Source: Nostoc sp. 'Lobaria pulmonaria (5183) cyanobiont'
GTDB lineage: Bacteria > Cyanobacteriota > Cyanobacteriia > Cyanobacteriales > Nostocaceae
Direction: 5' to 3'
Length of the DNA stretch: 64,000 nucleotides
Assembly (NCBI RefSeq): GCF_002949795.1
Contig: NZ_CP026692.1
Location: forward strand, 6,959,001 to 7,023,000
Shown: positions 50,689 through 59,870 of the stretch, in pieces
Position numbering within the stretch: the first letter of the stretch is position 1
Layout: each line of letters starts with the position of its first letter
Made by a program: the position numbers and the translations under genes
The notes under the pieces: generated by a model
Databases searched by the model: none
The model's input: only the letters and a program-made list of their open reading frames with translations
Told to the model about the DNA's origin: nothing

Positions 50689-51056
50689 GTCAAATCTGCT
50701 TCTATTTAGATGAAGATGTTGGCAAGAAATCTCTAGCTAATGGCTTACGCAATGTTGGGATTGATGTAATGACAACGGCTGAGGCAGATAGATTAGCATC
50801 GTCTGATGATAGCCAATTAATCTGGACAACGGAACAGAGACGAGTTATTTATAGTTTCAATGTTGGTGATTTTTGTCGATTGCATAAAGCTTATCTCGAA
50901 CAGCAACAAAAGCATTCAGGTATTGTACTTGCTGCCAAGCAGAGCTATGCAATTGGAGAACAGTTGCGAGGCTTGTTGAAGTTAGTAGAAAGTGTAGAAG
51001 CCGAGGATATGGCAAATCAATTAGTGTTTCTAAGAAAATATATTGAAAATTTTTAA
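50685..51056 (+). CDS. DUF5615 PIN-like toxin
   Basis: 123 aa from GTG 50685, which overlaps the antitoxin stop by 4 bp (a TTG two codons earlier is less likely). 'FYLDEDVGKKSLANGLRN' carries the first acidic pair, 'DVMTTAEADRLASSDDSQLI' and 'SFNVGDFCRLHK' the others, as in Mut7-C/PIN-like nucleases. It is the toxin half of a TA pair with DUF433. Confidence 0.88.
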   Translation: MSQICFYLDEDVGKKSLANGLRNVGIDVMTTAEADRLASSDDSQLIWTTEQRRVIYSFNVGDFCRLHKAYLEQQQKHSGIVLAAKQSYAIGEQLRGLLKLVESVEAEDMANQLVFLRKYIENF

Positions 51057-51097
51057 CCTGCGATCGCTTTGTGTGAAAATATGCCAAGGAGGAATCG

Positions 51098-51152
51098 CAC
51101 TGTAAATCTCTGCTATAGTTTGGCGATCGCTTTCTGTAAGAATGCCTACTGG
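51098..51152 (+). repeat. Direct repeat, right copy, flanking a TA pair
   Basis: Matches 50204-50259 at most positions (CACTGTAAATC, GCGATCGCTTTCTGTAAGAA, CTACTGG). Confidence 0.7.
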
Positions 51153-51325
51153 CTAGCTATCTGCCTTTACCAATAACTTGAGGGGCTAACGTGACGTGGC
51201 GTTGATTATGCTGATTCTAGATGAGTGACCGAAATTTGTTCAGTTCTTTCAGGGGGTTTCGCTCCAGTTGCAACAGCATGAACCGCATGAAGAATATCGG
51301 CAAAATAGTACCGCTGAGGAATTGT

Positions 51326-51559
51326 TTATAGCGTTATCTTGGGCTGCTGGCGCTGGGCGACTTGGATTAACAACCTTAATGCCTCATTCACTGCTTCATC
51401 GTTGGGAAAAGCTTGAGCAACATCGGGATCTAAAAGTACTAGGTTCGTTTTTGTACGATATCGCTCAACATATTTACCTCTAACCCCGCTTGCCATTTGA
51501 GCTAAGTCGTACTCAGGACGTAATTCATCTTCCATTTCGTTTTCAACTTCCTTCTTCAT
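51326..51559 (-). CDS. BrnA-like antitoxin
   Basis: 77 aa from ATG 51559 (AGAGG 5 bp upstream). It is acidic at the N-terminus ('MKKEVENEMEDELRPEYDL') with 'GVRGKYVERYRTKTNLVLLD' and 'VAQAFPNDEAVNEALRLLI', a ribbon-helix-helix-like C-terminal half. It overlaps the 3' end of the BrnT-family toxin gene by 17 bp, as in brnTA operons. Confidence 0.82.
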   Translation of the reverse strand: MKKEVENEMEDELRPEYDLAQMASGVRGKYVERYRTKTNLVLLDPDVAQAFPNDEAVNEALRLLIQVAQRQQPKITL

Positions 51560-51818
51560 AAAACCTCTTCTCTTGGCGAGTAGCTTTTCTGGCGCTAATA
51601 ATTCGTATCTTTTCCTCTTTATCAGTATGTGCAACAACTAAAAGTTGTTCAAACCTAGATAAGCCAATAATAACGTAACGACTTTCTCTAATGGAGTGGT
51701 CAGGATCAGGGAAAGTTACAGATAGCCGGTCATTAAATACTGTTGCAGCTTCCTGAAAAGAAACACCATGCTTTTCAAGGTTTAGTGTTGCTTTTTCTGG
51801 ATTCCATTCAAATTCCAT
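51543..51818 (-). CDS. brnT: BrnT-family toxin
   Basis: 91 aa. RelE-like ribonuclease family: 'FEWNPEKATLNLEKHGVSFQ', 'EAATVFNDRLSVTFPDPDHS', 'ESRYVIIGLSRFEQLLVVAH', 'IRIISARKATRQEKRFYEEG'. The catalytic region includes 'RIISARKATRQE'. Toxin first, antitoxin second and overlapping. Confidence 0.92.
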   Translation of the reverse strand: MEFEWNPEKATLNLEKHGVSFQEAATVFNDRLSVTFPDPDHSIRESRYVIIGLSRFEQLLVVAHTDKEEKIRIISARKATRQEKRFYEEGS

Positions 51819-51939
51819 CTACAATACTCCCTGCCTCTCCCTCCCAGAGTTTAACAGGCTGCGGAAAGATATCGAAATGTCCACAAAGATTCGATGAGTT
51901 AATGACGAAGCTAGGTGGTACTAGATACTCTGACATTTA

Positions 51940-53064
51940 TTAAAGAAGATACTGCACCAGTTGCTCATGAGTGGGAATATCAGCAGGTAGAAAGGTTTTT
52001 AGGTCTATTTTTGATGGTTGGGCTAATGCTGCTAAACGGTTACATTGAATAGCAATACAACGATCAAAGATATTTCTCACAAATCTACCATTTCCAAGTT
52101 TTCCTATTTGATGTTCAAATTGATTAACTAAGAGACGCACTGCTTCCAGAGTCTTCTCTGAGAACAGATAGCCGTGCTGTTCACACCTGACTTTAAAAAT
52201 CTCGGTTAACTCGGACGGACAATAGTCTTCAAAGTGAATCGACCTTGCAAATCTGGACTTTAGACCAGGATTAGATTTAATAAATCGAGACATCTCCGCT
52301 TTATATCCTGCAACAATAACTACCAGATCGTCTCTGTGATCTTCCATCATTTTTAAAAGAGTATTGATTGCCTCTTGTCCGTACATATCGCCGCGTCCGT
52401 CTGGAACAAGGGAGTAAGCCTCATCAATAAAAAGTACACCACCGAGAGCAGATTCAACTACTTTTGCTGTTTTGGGTGCTGTTTGTCCCAAGTATTCTGC
52501 AACTAAATTAGTCCGGTCTACTTCAAGAAAATGGCCTTTTGATAGAACACCAAGATTTTTGTATATCTCGCCTAAAATCCTAGCTACTGTGGTTTTGCCT
52601 GTTCCAGGATTTCCCGTGAATACGAGGTGTCTGGTGATTGAAGGAGCTTTTATACCCGCTTGAGCTTGCATCTGGGCTACTTTTGCAATATTTACCAACT
52701 CTTGAACGGTAGATTTCACAGCACTTAATCCAGTTAATGAATGAAGTTGATCTAAACATAGCTGAAGCTCATTAGTGACTACTTCAGGTTTATTAGCATT
52801 AATGTGAGGTTGCTTGTGAATCTCTTTACAGACTTCTGCTGCCCATTCGTTGCTTATTTGTTTAATGTGAGTACCCAATAGGTTATGAGCTGTTTTTATT
52901 GCATTTTCTTTAGAAGAAGCTTCAGCAAAAAACAAGCAATCAATCTCTAACTGCTTTTCAGGCTTTTCTAGAAAATTATAAGCATCATCAATGGTACTCC
53001 AAGCAGCCCATAACCAAGAATTGCCTGAAGCACAGATACTAAAGACTGTAGAATTCCATGACAT
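51940..53064 (-). CDS. AAA+ ATPase, CbbX/SpoVK-like
   Basis: 374 aa from ATG 53064 (an upstream GTG at 53088 is possible). Residues about 95-374 are a single AAA+ module: 'LHSLTGLSAVKSTVQELVNI', Walker A 'FTGNPGTGKTTVARILG', Walker B 'GGVLFIDEAYSL', and pore loop/sensors up to 'FEDYCPSELTEIFKVRCEQH' and 'NGRFVRNIFDRCIAIQCNRL'. The first 90 aa ('SWNSTVFSICASGNSWLWAA') have no recognised domain. The CbbX/SpoVK class remodels protein complexes. True CbbX serves red-type Rubisco, which cyanobacteria lack, so the target here is unknown. Confidence 0.85.
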   Translation of the reverse strand: MSWNSTVFSICASGNSWLWAAWSTIDDAYNFLEKPEKQLEIDCLFFAEASSKENAIKTAHNLLGTHIKQISNEWAAEVCKEIHKQPHINANKPEVVTNELQLCLDQLHSLTGLSAVKSTVQELVNIAKVAQMQAQAGIKAPSITRHLVFTGNPGTGKTTVARILGEIYKNLGVLSKGHFLEVDRTNLVAEYLGQTAPKTAKVVESALGGVLFIDEAYSLVPDGRGDMYGQEAINTLLKMMEDHRDDLVVIVAGYKAEMSRFIKSNPGLKSRFARSIHFEDYCPSELTEIFKVRCEQHGYLFSEKTLEAVRLLVNQFEHQIGKLGNGRFVRNIFDRCIAIQCNRLAALAQPSKIDLKTFLPADIPTHEQLVQYLL

Positions 53065-53158
53065 ATATACACACCAGACAGTGAACACAATGAATTACAC
53101 AGTGTTATGTTACCCACTCAGGTATCAAGATATTCATTTTCCTATTACCACAAAATAA

Positions 53159-53180
53159 AAAGCCCACATGAGCGGGCTTT
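53159..53180 (-). terminator. Rho-independent terminator of typA
   Basis: AAAGCCC and GGGCTTT pair; on the minus strand the stem is followed by TTTATTTTG. It is about 25 bp past the typA stop. Confidence 0.7.
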
Positions 53181-53206
53181 CTAAATCAATTAAGTTATTG
53201 CTTGAC

Positions 53207-54997
53207 TTACCGTTTAGCTAACTTCTTCGACATCTTCCGCAGACGAATCGATTGGGGTGTAACTTCCACTAATTCATCGGGGCCAATGTATTCCAAAGCA
53301 CGCTCTAGGCTCATGTCTATTGGTGCTTGCAGTTGCACTAATTCATCGCCACCAGCAGCCCGGTGGTTGGTTAACTGCTTGGTCTTACAGATATTCAATT
53401 CCAAATCTTGGGAACGATTGTGTTCTCCCACGATCATGCCTCTGTAAACCTTTGTGCCGGGAACAATAAAAAATGCTCCTCTATCTTCAGCATTCCTCAT
53501 GGCGTAGAAGGTAGAAACACCCTCTTCAAAGGAGATTAAAACGCCTTTGTTACGGGCTTCAATGTCGCCACTGAGTTGACGGTAGTCTAAGAAGCTGTGG
53601 TTCATGATGCCTTCACCACGAGTCATCCGCATGAATTCACCCCGGAAACCAATCAAACCACGGGCGGGAATGACAAACTCTAACTGGGTGCGATCGCCAC
53701 TACCTGGTTGCATATCTTGCATTTCGCCTTTGCGTTGTCCCAAGCGTTCGATACAGCTACCCACACCATCAGCAGGAATGTCTAACACCAAGAGTTCAAA
53801 AGGTTCGCAAGGTTGACCGTTGATTTCGCGGTAAATTACCTGTGGCTGAGATACCTGAAACTCGAAGCCTTCCCGGCGCATGGTTTCAATTAAGATACCC
53901 AGGTGGAGTTCACCACGACCGGAAACGAGGAATTTATCGGGAGAATCGGTTTCTTCGACACGCAAAGCAACGTTGGTTTCTAGTTCGCGGAATAGGCGAT
54001 CGCGCACTTGTCTTGATGTCACCAACTTGCCTTCTTGACCAGCAAAGGGCGAATCATTCACACAGAAGGCCATTTGTAAGGTTGGTTCATCCACTTTAAT
54101 TAGTGGTAAAGCTTGCGGTTCATTGGGGTCAGTAATCGTTTCCCCAATATAAGCATCAGCGAAACCAGCCACCGCCACAATATAACCTGCGGTTGCTTCT
54201 TCCATGTCTACGCGCTTCAGTCCATCAAAGCCCATCAACTTGGTAATTTTACCCTTGACAATAGTACCATTTTCTGTTACTAAAGCTGCTTGCTGTCCTG
54301 AGCGGATAGTACCGTTGTGAATTCTGCCAATGACAATCCGTCCCAGATATTCAGAATAATCTAGGGTTGTAACTTGCAATTGCAGAGGCTTATTGCTGTC
54401 GCCTACTGGTGGTGGAACGTGTTGCAGAATCGCGTTAAACAGGGGTTGCATATCTACCGATTCTGCTTCCAAGCTTTCTTTGGCGAAACCTGCAATACCG
54501 GAGGCAAACAGATAGGTAAAATCACATTGGTCTTCATCTGCCCCTAATTCCAAGAACAGATCCAATACTTTATCAACAGCAACGTGGGGGTCAGTTTGAC
54601 CACGATCAATTTTGTTGATGATAACGATGGGGCGCAGCCCTTTTTCTAAAGCTTTTTTCAGAACAAAGCGTGTTTGGGGCATGGGGCCTTCATTGGCATC
54701 GACAATCAGAAGACATCCGTCAACCATGCCGAGTACGCGTTCAACTTCGCCACCAAAGTCAGCGTGTCCAGGAGTATCAACAATATTAATTAGTGTTTCT
54801 TTGTAGCGAACCGCCGTATTTTTGGACAGGATAGTAATACCCCGTTCCCGTTCTAAGGCGTTGGAGTCCATAACGCAATCCGGAACGTCTTCGCCTTCGC
54901 GGAAAATGCCGGATTGTTTGAGGAGTGCGTCAACCAGCGTGGTTTTGCCGTGGTCAACGTGGGCGATAATGGCGACGTTGCGAATTGGGAGCGTCAT
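53207..54997 (-). CDS. typA: Translational GTPase TypA/BipA
   Basis: 596 aa, binds 50S ribosomal subunits and helps assembly and stress adaptation. G domain: 'AHVDHGKTTLVDALLKQSG' (G1), 'ERERGITILSKNTAVRYKE' (G2), 'NIVDTPGHADFGGEVERVLG' (G3), 'VIINKIDRGQTDP' (G4). Domains II, III, V and the TypA-specific C-terminal domain follow ('EARNKGVLISFEEGVSTFYA', 'VEVTPQSIRLRKMSKKLAKR'). Length is standard. Confidence 0.97.
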   Translation of the reverse strand: MTLPIRNVAIIAHVDHGKTTLVDALLKQSGIFREGEDVPDCVMDSNALERERGITILSKNTAVRYKETLINIVDTPGHADFGGEVERVLGMVDGCLLIVDANEGPMPQTRFVLKKALEKGLRPIVIINKIDRGQTDPHVAVDKVLDLFLELGADEDQCDFTYLFASGIAGFAKESLEAESVDMQPLFNAILQHVPPPVGDSNKPLQLQVTTLDYSEYLGRIVIGRIHNGTIRSGQQAALVTENGTIVKGKITKLMGFDGLKRVDMEEATAGYIVAVAGFADAYIGETITDPNEPQALPLIKVDEPTLQMAFCVNDSPFAGQEGKLVTSRQVRDRLFRELETNVALRVEETDSPDKFLVSGRGELHLGILIETMRREGFEFQVSQPQVIYREINGQPCEPFELLVLDIPADGVGSCIERLGQRKGEMQDMQPGSGDRTQLEFVIPARGLIGFRGEFMRMTRGEGIMNHSFLDYRQLSGDIEARNKGVLISFEEGVSTFYAMRNAEDRGAFFIVPGTKVYRGMIVGEHNRSQDLELNICKTKQLTNHRAAGGDELVQLQAPIDMSLERALEYIGPDELVEVTPQSIRLRKMSKKLAKR

Positions 54998-55609
54998 AGA
55001 AGCTTTTGGTGAACTCTAGAGGGGGTTTATAAGATTTACATTTGAATGCTAGGCTGTTTTAACAGAATTGAGAACGATCGGCAAATTCTGTAAAGAACCT
55101 TTAATAATTCTAGCGTAATCGTCACAATTGCGGGAAGTTTTGTAAACCCCACAATGGAGATGTGTGGTAATTACGGCGTTGGTGGGATAACAAAAGCTTC
55201 TGTGACAAACAGGTGTTAGCTGAAGGGCAGTATTGCTTTTGATAATTGCGGTTGATTAGCACAGAGAAATTTGTAATTAGAAATGCTTTGGTGAAAAGTA
55301 CGATCTTTGACCAATAGAGATGAAGTTACTGGCTACTAAAAGTCAAGTTATTTCGTGTTTGGGATCGAAGGGCAGCGATCGCCAAGCCTGGTTTTTTTTG
55401 ACTAGAATGGGGTGGGTATCTCTACAAAAATATTCAACTTACACGGAATTATCACAATGTAGAGCTAGGTCAATTATTTAGAAGAGCAAGAAGCGATGTC
55501 TACGACGGGCTACGCCTACGTTATTATCTATGTAAAGACATTACAATGTAACGCCTCTAGAGAATTTAAGCTATATTCTAAAAACTAATAAAATGACAGC
55601 GATAATTAT
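54998..55609. other. Long intergenic region
   Basis: 612 bp without a gene. It includes a GGCTACGCC-family repeat (55493-55520) and two HIP1-like sites. Promoters for typA (minus) and the kinase (plus) must be here. I see no small RNA structure that I can support. Confidence 0.5.
55493..55520 (+). repeat. GGCTACGCC-family repeat copy
   Basis: GCGATGTCTACGACGGGCTA followed by CGCCTACG, about 90 bp upstream of the kinase gene start. Confidence 0.65.
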
Positions 55610-56980
55610 ATGGTCTGCTGCCTAAATCCTAATTGCGAGAATCCCAAAAATCCTGACGGGGCAAATTTCTGCCTCAGTTGTGGCACAGAGTTGGTATCGT
55701 TATTGAGAAATCGTTACCGAATCATCACACCATTAGGGAGAGGAGGTTTTGCACGCACATATATCGCCGAGGATATAGACAAGCTCAATGAACGATGTGT
55801 TGTTAAGCAGCTGGTTCTAAGTCAATTTTATGGCAGTCAGGGTAGTCAGGCACAAAAAAAAGCGACTGAGTTGTTTGAACGAGAAGCCAAACGTCTCAAA
55901 GAATTAGGAGAACATGTCCAAATTCCCAATTTGTATGCATATTTTAAGGAAGCTGAATATCTGTATTTAGTGCAGCAGTTTATCGAAGGGCAAAATCTGT
56001 TGCAAGAATTAAAAGAACAGGGAATTTTTGATGAAGCCAAAATTCGAGATTTTTTAAATGATTTATTATCTGTACTGGCAGATATACATCAACAACAAGT
56101 AATTCACCGAGATATTAAACCAGAAAATATTATTCGCCGTCAAAATGATGGGAAATTAGTACTAATTGATTTTGGGGTAGCAAAGCAAAGGACGGAACCT
56201 ACAAACACTACGATAGGGACAATTATTGGTTCATTAGGTTATGCACCGATTGAGCAAATGCAAACGGGTAAAGTTTTTCTGTCTAGTGATATTTATAGTT
56301 TAGGAATAACTTGCTTTCAACTGCTGACCAATATTTCTCCTTCGAGTTTGTGGATGAAACAAGGCTATGGTTGGACTTCTAATTGGCGACAGTATTTAAC
56401 GCAACCCATAAGTCAAGAATTAGAGATGATTCTTAATAAGTTACTACAAGAAAATCACGAACAGCGTTATCAATCTGCACAGGCTGTCTTAGAAGACTTG
56501 AAAAAGTTGCCACCGCTAATGTATACATTAGCTTCTACAGTTATTCCACCTACTCTGCCATCAAGAGGGCAACCACAAAGTCAACATAAATCAACTCGAT
56601 ATCTACCGCAATTCTCTGACACTAAATTATTGTCTGGAGCAGTAATAGCTGGATCGGGTAGTTCATTTTTAGCGATCGCACTTATAAGTTTCCTTGGAAC
56701 TACTTGGATTAGTTCAGGATTGTGGTTGCTAATTTTAGGAGGATTAGTCTTTCTTCAATCTCGCCCGCTTTTAGAAAAAGTTTATTTAATTGTTATTGCG
56801 ATCATCGCAAATTTACTCGTTGTCTTTATTTTCAAAAATCTCCTAAACAATAATCTTCTCAAAGCTGGTTTAAATGGACTGTTGCTTGTAGGATTACTAG
56901 TTATTCTGGCAGGCTTATTGACAGTTATTATTATCGGTGTGTCTGAAATAATTAACAAATTAATTTCTAAATATATTTAG
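55610..56980 (+). CDS. Zinc-ribbon serine/threonine kinase with membrane tail
   Basis: 456 aa. A four-Cys ribbon (CLNPNCENP...FCLSCG, about 4-25) precedes a complete Hanks-type kinase domain (about 35-300): P-loop 'LGRGGFARTY', catalytic 'VIHRDIKPENIIRR', 'LIDFGVAKQR' and 'GSLGYAPIEQ'. The C-terminal about 110 aa contain several membrane segments ('GAVIAGSGSSFLAIALISFL', 'IVIAIIANLLVVFIFKNLL', 'GLLVILAGLLTVIIIGVSEI'). It is a membrane-anchored kinase of the type abundant in Nostocales. The substrate-binding-like gene 67 bp downstream may be its sensor partner. Confidence 0.92.
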   Translation: MVCCLNPNCENPKNPDGANFCLSCGTELVSLLRNRYRIITPLGRGGFARTYIAEDIDKLNERCVVKQLVLSQFYGSQGSQAQKKATELFEREAKRLKELGEHVQIPNLYAYFKEAEYLYLVQQFIEGQNLLQELKEQGIFDEAKIRDFLNDLLSVLADIHQQQVIHRDIKPENIIRRQNDGKLVLIDFGVAKQRTEPTNTTIGTIIGSLGYAPIEQMQTGKVFLSSDIYSLGITCFQLLTNISPSSLWMKQGYGWTSNWRQYLTQPISQELEMILNKLLQENHEQRYQSAQAVLEDLKKLPPLMYTLASTVIPPTLPSRGQPQSQHKSTRYLPQFSDTKLLSGAVIAGSGSSFLAIALISFLGTTWISSGLWLLILGGLVFLQSRPLLEKVYLIVIAIIANLLVVFIFKNLLNNNLLKAGLNGLLLVGLLVILAGLLTVIIIGVSEIINKLISKYI

Positions 56981-57047
56981 TTTTTTGGGTTTGCTCAATT
57001 GTCAAAATCTCTTTTAAAGAAATTTTATAAAATCTTGGTAATTATTC

Positions 57048-58511
57048 ATGACAAATAAAAAAGAAAACTTGAAATTGCTTATTTCTCTTGGTCTGGCTGG
57101 GGTAATGGTAGCAGCTATTTTATGGTTAATTAGCAAAGTTTCTTCTACGATCGTAACAACACCATCAAACCCCACAAAAACTTCATCTTCATTGACAAAT
57201 AAGCCTTCACTAATGAATTTGGGTACAAGGATTTTAGTGAAAGTGCAAACATCCCCGGAAAAAACAGATGGAGTTAAAGCTTTTGCTGAGAAAGATTTCA
57301 GTACTGCCGTTAAAAAATTTACTGATTCTTTGAAAAATAATCGCAATGACCCAGAAACTTTAATTTATTTAAACAATGCCAAAATAGCACGAGATAATTC
57401 AGAAGCTATAAAAGTTGCGATCGTCGCACCAATTAATTTTGATCCTAGTTTAGCAGAAGAAATTTTACGTGGTGTAGCTCAAGCTCAAAATGAAGTTAAT
57501 ACCCAAGGAGGAATTAATGGTAAAAAATTGCAAATTGTCATTGCAAGTGCTGATAATAGAGAAGATTCTGTCCGGCTAGATAATGAATTAGTTCAAGATA
57601 AAAGCCTTGTAGCTGCGGTAGGTGTTAGACGTAAAGCAGAAATATATAAAGAGAAAGGTTTGGTTTTAGTCTTGCCCGTCGAGCTACCAAATCAAGCAGA
57701 AAATCCAGAAAAATTAGAGAATAATACAGTAAATAGTCAGTTAAATAATTCCAACACTAACTACTTGTTTCATGTAAATCCCTTATATGATAATTTAATA
57801 GATACTCATTCTCGCTACATTGCTCGACAAGCAAGAAATATTGCTATTTGTGGCGATGTTCGTAGTTCAAGAGATAATTCAACCTCTTCATCAAATCAGA
57901 TACTTGTAGAACAGTACACTCAAGCTATCAAAAAATATGGCAGCAATGTTATTAGTACGCCTTGCAATTTAGCAGATAAGAATTTTGACCCGAAAGCTTT
58001 TGTGGATAAAGCCATAGAAACAGAAAATGCAAGTGGCTTTTTATTAATACCTTCAATCAGAAATATATATTTTGCCACCAAGGTAGCACAAGAGGTTAAA
58101 GGTAGAAAGCCACTGTTTGCTTCTGAAACTATGTACAGTGCTACAACTTTACAAAATGGCAAGGATCTTGAAGGAATGGTATTACCTGTGTATTGGCATC
58201 GTAATGCTAATAAAGATAACCCCTTTGCAAAAAATGCCTTTCAGCTTTGGAATGCACAAGTAAATCAGAGAACGGCGGGAGCTTATGATGCGCTTCAAGC
58301 AATTATTACTGGCTTAAAACAAGATAGTACCCGCGAAGGATTACAAAGGGTATTGTCTAATCCAAATTTTTCAACATCTGGAGCAACCGGAATGATTCAG
58401 TTTTCGCCTTCCGGTGAGCGTCAAGGAGAAGCAATGCTAGTCAAAATCGAGCGTTGTGAGTCTTGTTATAGTGGAACTGGTTACGATTTTGCCCTCTTGA
58501 ATAAGAAGTAG
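57048..58511 (+). CDS. Membrane-anchored type-I periplasmic binding protein (LivK/Peripla_BP_6 type)
   Basis: 487 aa. An N-terminal membrane anchor (about 9-28), a short TPR-like segment ('FAEKDFSTAVKKFTDSLKNN', 'DPETLIYLNNAKIARDNSEA'), then a two-lobed branched-chain amino-acid-type binding fold ('KVAIVAPINFDPSLAEEILR', 'GVAQAQNEVNTQGGINGKKL', 'LVAAVGVRRKAEIYKEKG', 'GAYDALQAIITGLKQDS'). No permease or ATPase genes are near, so it is more likely a ligand sensor than a transporter part. It follows the kinase by 67 bp. Confidence 0.85.
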   Translation: MTNKKENLKLLISLGLAGVMVAAILWLISKVSSTIVTTPSNPTKTSSSLTNKPSLMNLGTRILVKVQTSPEKTDGVKAFAEKDFSTAVKKFTDSLKNNRNDPETLIYLNNAKIARDNSEAIKVAIVAPINFDPSLAEEILRGVAQAQNEVNTQGGINGKKLQIVIASADNREDSVRLDNELVQDKSLVAAVGVRRKAEIYKEKGLVLVLPVELPNQAENPEKLENNTVNSQLNNSNTNYLFHVNPLYDNLIDTHSRYIARQARNIAICGDVRSSRDNSTSSSNQILVEQYTQAIKKYGSNVISTPCNLADKNFDPKAFVDKAIETENASGFLLIPSIRNIYFATKVAQEVKGRKPLFASETMYSATTLQNGKDLEGMVLPVYWHRNANKDNPFAKNAFQLWNAQVNQRTAGAYDALQAIITGLKQDSTREGLQRVLSNPNFSTSGATGMIQFSPSGERQGEAMLVKIERCESCYSGTGYDFALLNKK

Positions 58512-58773
58512 TTTTTTTGATATTAATTTTAATTCCAAAGATATAGGTTGCTTTCAAATAGGTAATCTCTTAAATTTGAATGTTATACTAAACTGCTTGA
58601 TTTGATTGTAATCAAACATTGAAGTGTCGCTTTAATTTTTATCTAACAAAAAGTTTTGTTTCTCTACCCAGAGTTGTGAGAGCGATCGCTCAAAAGAAAG
58701 ATGGAATCTCCCTAATCTCTGTGCCAAGGTTATATCAGTAAGAATTACGAACACTTTGCCGAGGAGAACACGG

Positions 58774-59826
58774 ATGGTAGCTACATTAGATGATACGAAA
58801 CGCAATGCAATTGCTGTAAAACTTGCAACTCTTAAAGCTCTCCAACAGTTGGCGCTCGAAAAGGAACAATCCCTTTTGACACAAGGGCTTGATGGCGAAA
58901 TTGCCGATCGCATCCGAAATTTTATCAATGACGATCAAAAAAATCTTGGTATTTTAGAAACCGTAATTGGTCAGTATGGGATTCAGGCAGAACCCAAAAA
59001 AAATATTACAAAATTCATTGAAAGAGCCCGCGAAATGTTCAACAGTTCTGAGTTGAACCTCTATGAAAAAGTCTCTCAGCATGAATTGCTAAAACATCAA
59101 TTAGTAATGAGTGGCTTGATAGTTCACAAAGCTGCTCAAAAAGTTGGTGCTGATGTCTTGTTAGCGATCGCACCTTTGAATACCGTTAACTTTGAGAACC
59201 GCGCTCACCAAGAGCAACTCAAAGGCATTCTGGAAATTCTGGGTGTCCGCGAACTCACTGGACAAGATGCAGATCAAGGAATTTGGGCACGTGTTCAAGA
59301 CGCTTTGGCCGCAGTTAGTGGTGTAGTAGGTAGTGCTGTTACCCAAAACAGCGACAAAAAGGATCTAAATATCCAAGATGTCATCCGCCTCGATCACAAC
59401 AAGGTAAATACCCTATTCACCGAAATACTACAAAGCAACGATCCACAAAAGATCCAAGAGTACTTCGGTCAAATTTACAAGGATTTAACTGCTCACGCTG
59501 AAGCTGAAGAGGAAGTAGTCTACCCAAGAGTACGTCCTTTCTACGGTCAAGCTAACACCCAAGAATTGTTTGATGAACAAGCTCAGGCAAAGCAGGCATT
59601 AGAGGAAATTAAGGCTATTAGCCCATCTTCACCGCAATTCAAAGAGAAAGTTAAACAGTTGATGGACGCTATTGGCGATCATATTCGTCAAGAAGAAAGC
59701 ACAATGTTTGCTGCCATTCGCAACAACTTAAGCACTGAGCAAACGGAACAACTGGCTACTGAATTCAAAGCCGCTAAGACCCGAATTCAAGAGAAATTGG
59801 GCGTTGTTAGCGAATCGAATGTGTAG
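58774..59826 (+). CDS. Hemerythrin-domain protein with ferritin-like N-terminus
   Basis: 350 aa from ATG 58774 (GAGGAGA 7-10 bp upstream). Residues 1-150 form a helical, DUF892/ferritin-like region, and about 205-345 are a hemerythrin-type HHE domain with the metal-ligand pattern 'IRLDHNKVNTLFTEIL', 'HAEAEEEVVYPRVRPF', 'IGDHIRQEESTMFAAIRN'. A di-iron site for O2, NO or redox sensing is likely. It is preceded by a 260-bp spacer and followed by a strong terminator. Confidence 0.88.
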   Translation: MVATLDDTKRNAIAVKLATLKALQQLALEKEQSLLTQGLDGEIADRIRNFINDDQKNLGILETVIGQYGIQAEPKKNITKFIERAREMFNSSELNLYEKVSQHELLKHQLVMSGLIVHKAAQKVGADVLLAIAPLNTVNFENRAHQEQLKGILEILGVRELTGQDADQGIWARVQDALAAVSGVVGSAVTQNSDKKDLNIQDVIRLDHNKVNTLFTEILQSNDPQKIQEYFGQIYKDLTAHAEAEEEVVYPRVRPFYGQANTQELFDEQAQAKQALEEIKAISPSSPQFKEKVKQLMDAIGDHIRQEESTMFAAIRNNLSTEQTEQLATEFKAAKTRIQEKLGVVSESNV

Positions 59827-59870
59827 GATGCTTTTGGGCTTTCTATATCCGCTAAAAAAAGTTAGTTAAA

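Noticed and set aside
51268..51483. Plus-strand frame partly antisense to the BrnA-like gene
   Set aside because: Begins with TTG, opposes a well-supported antitoxin gene, and shows no recognisable domain. The first 20 codons could be a relic of another gene but are too short to judge.
53842..54099. Plus-strand frame inside typA
   Set aside because: Shadow of a conserved gene; no independent signals.
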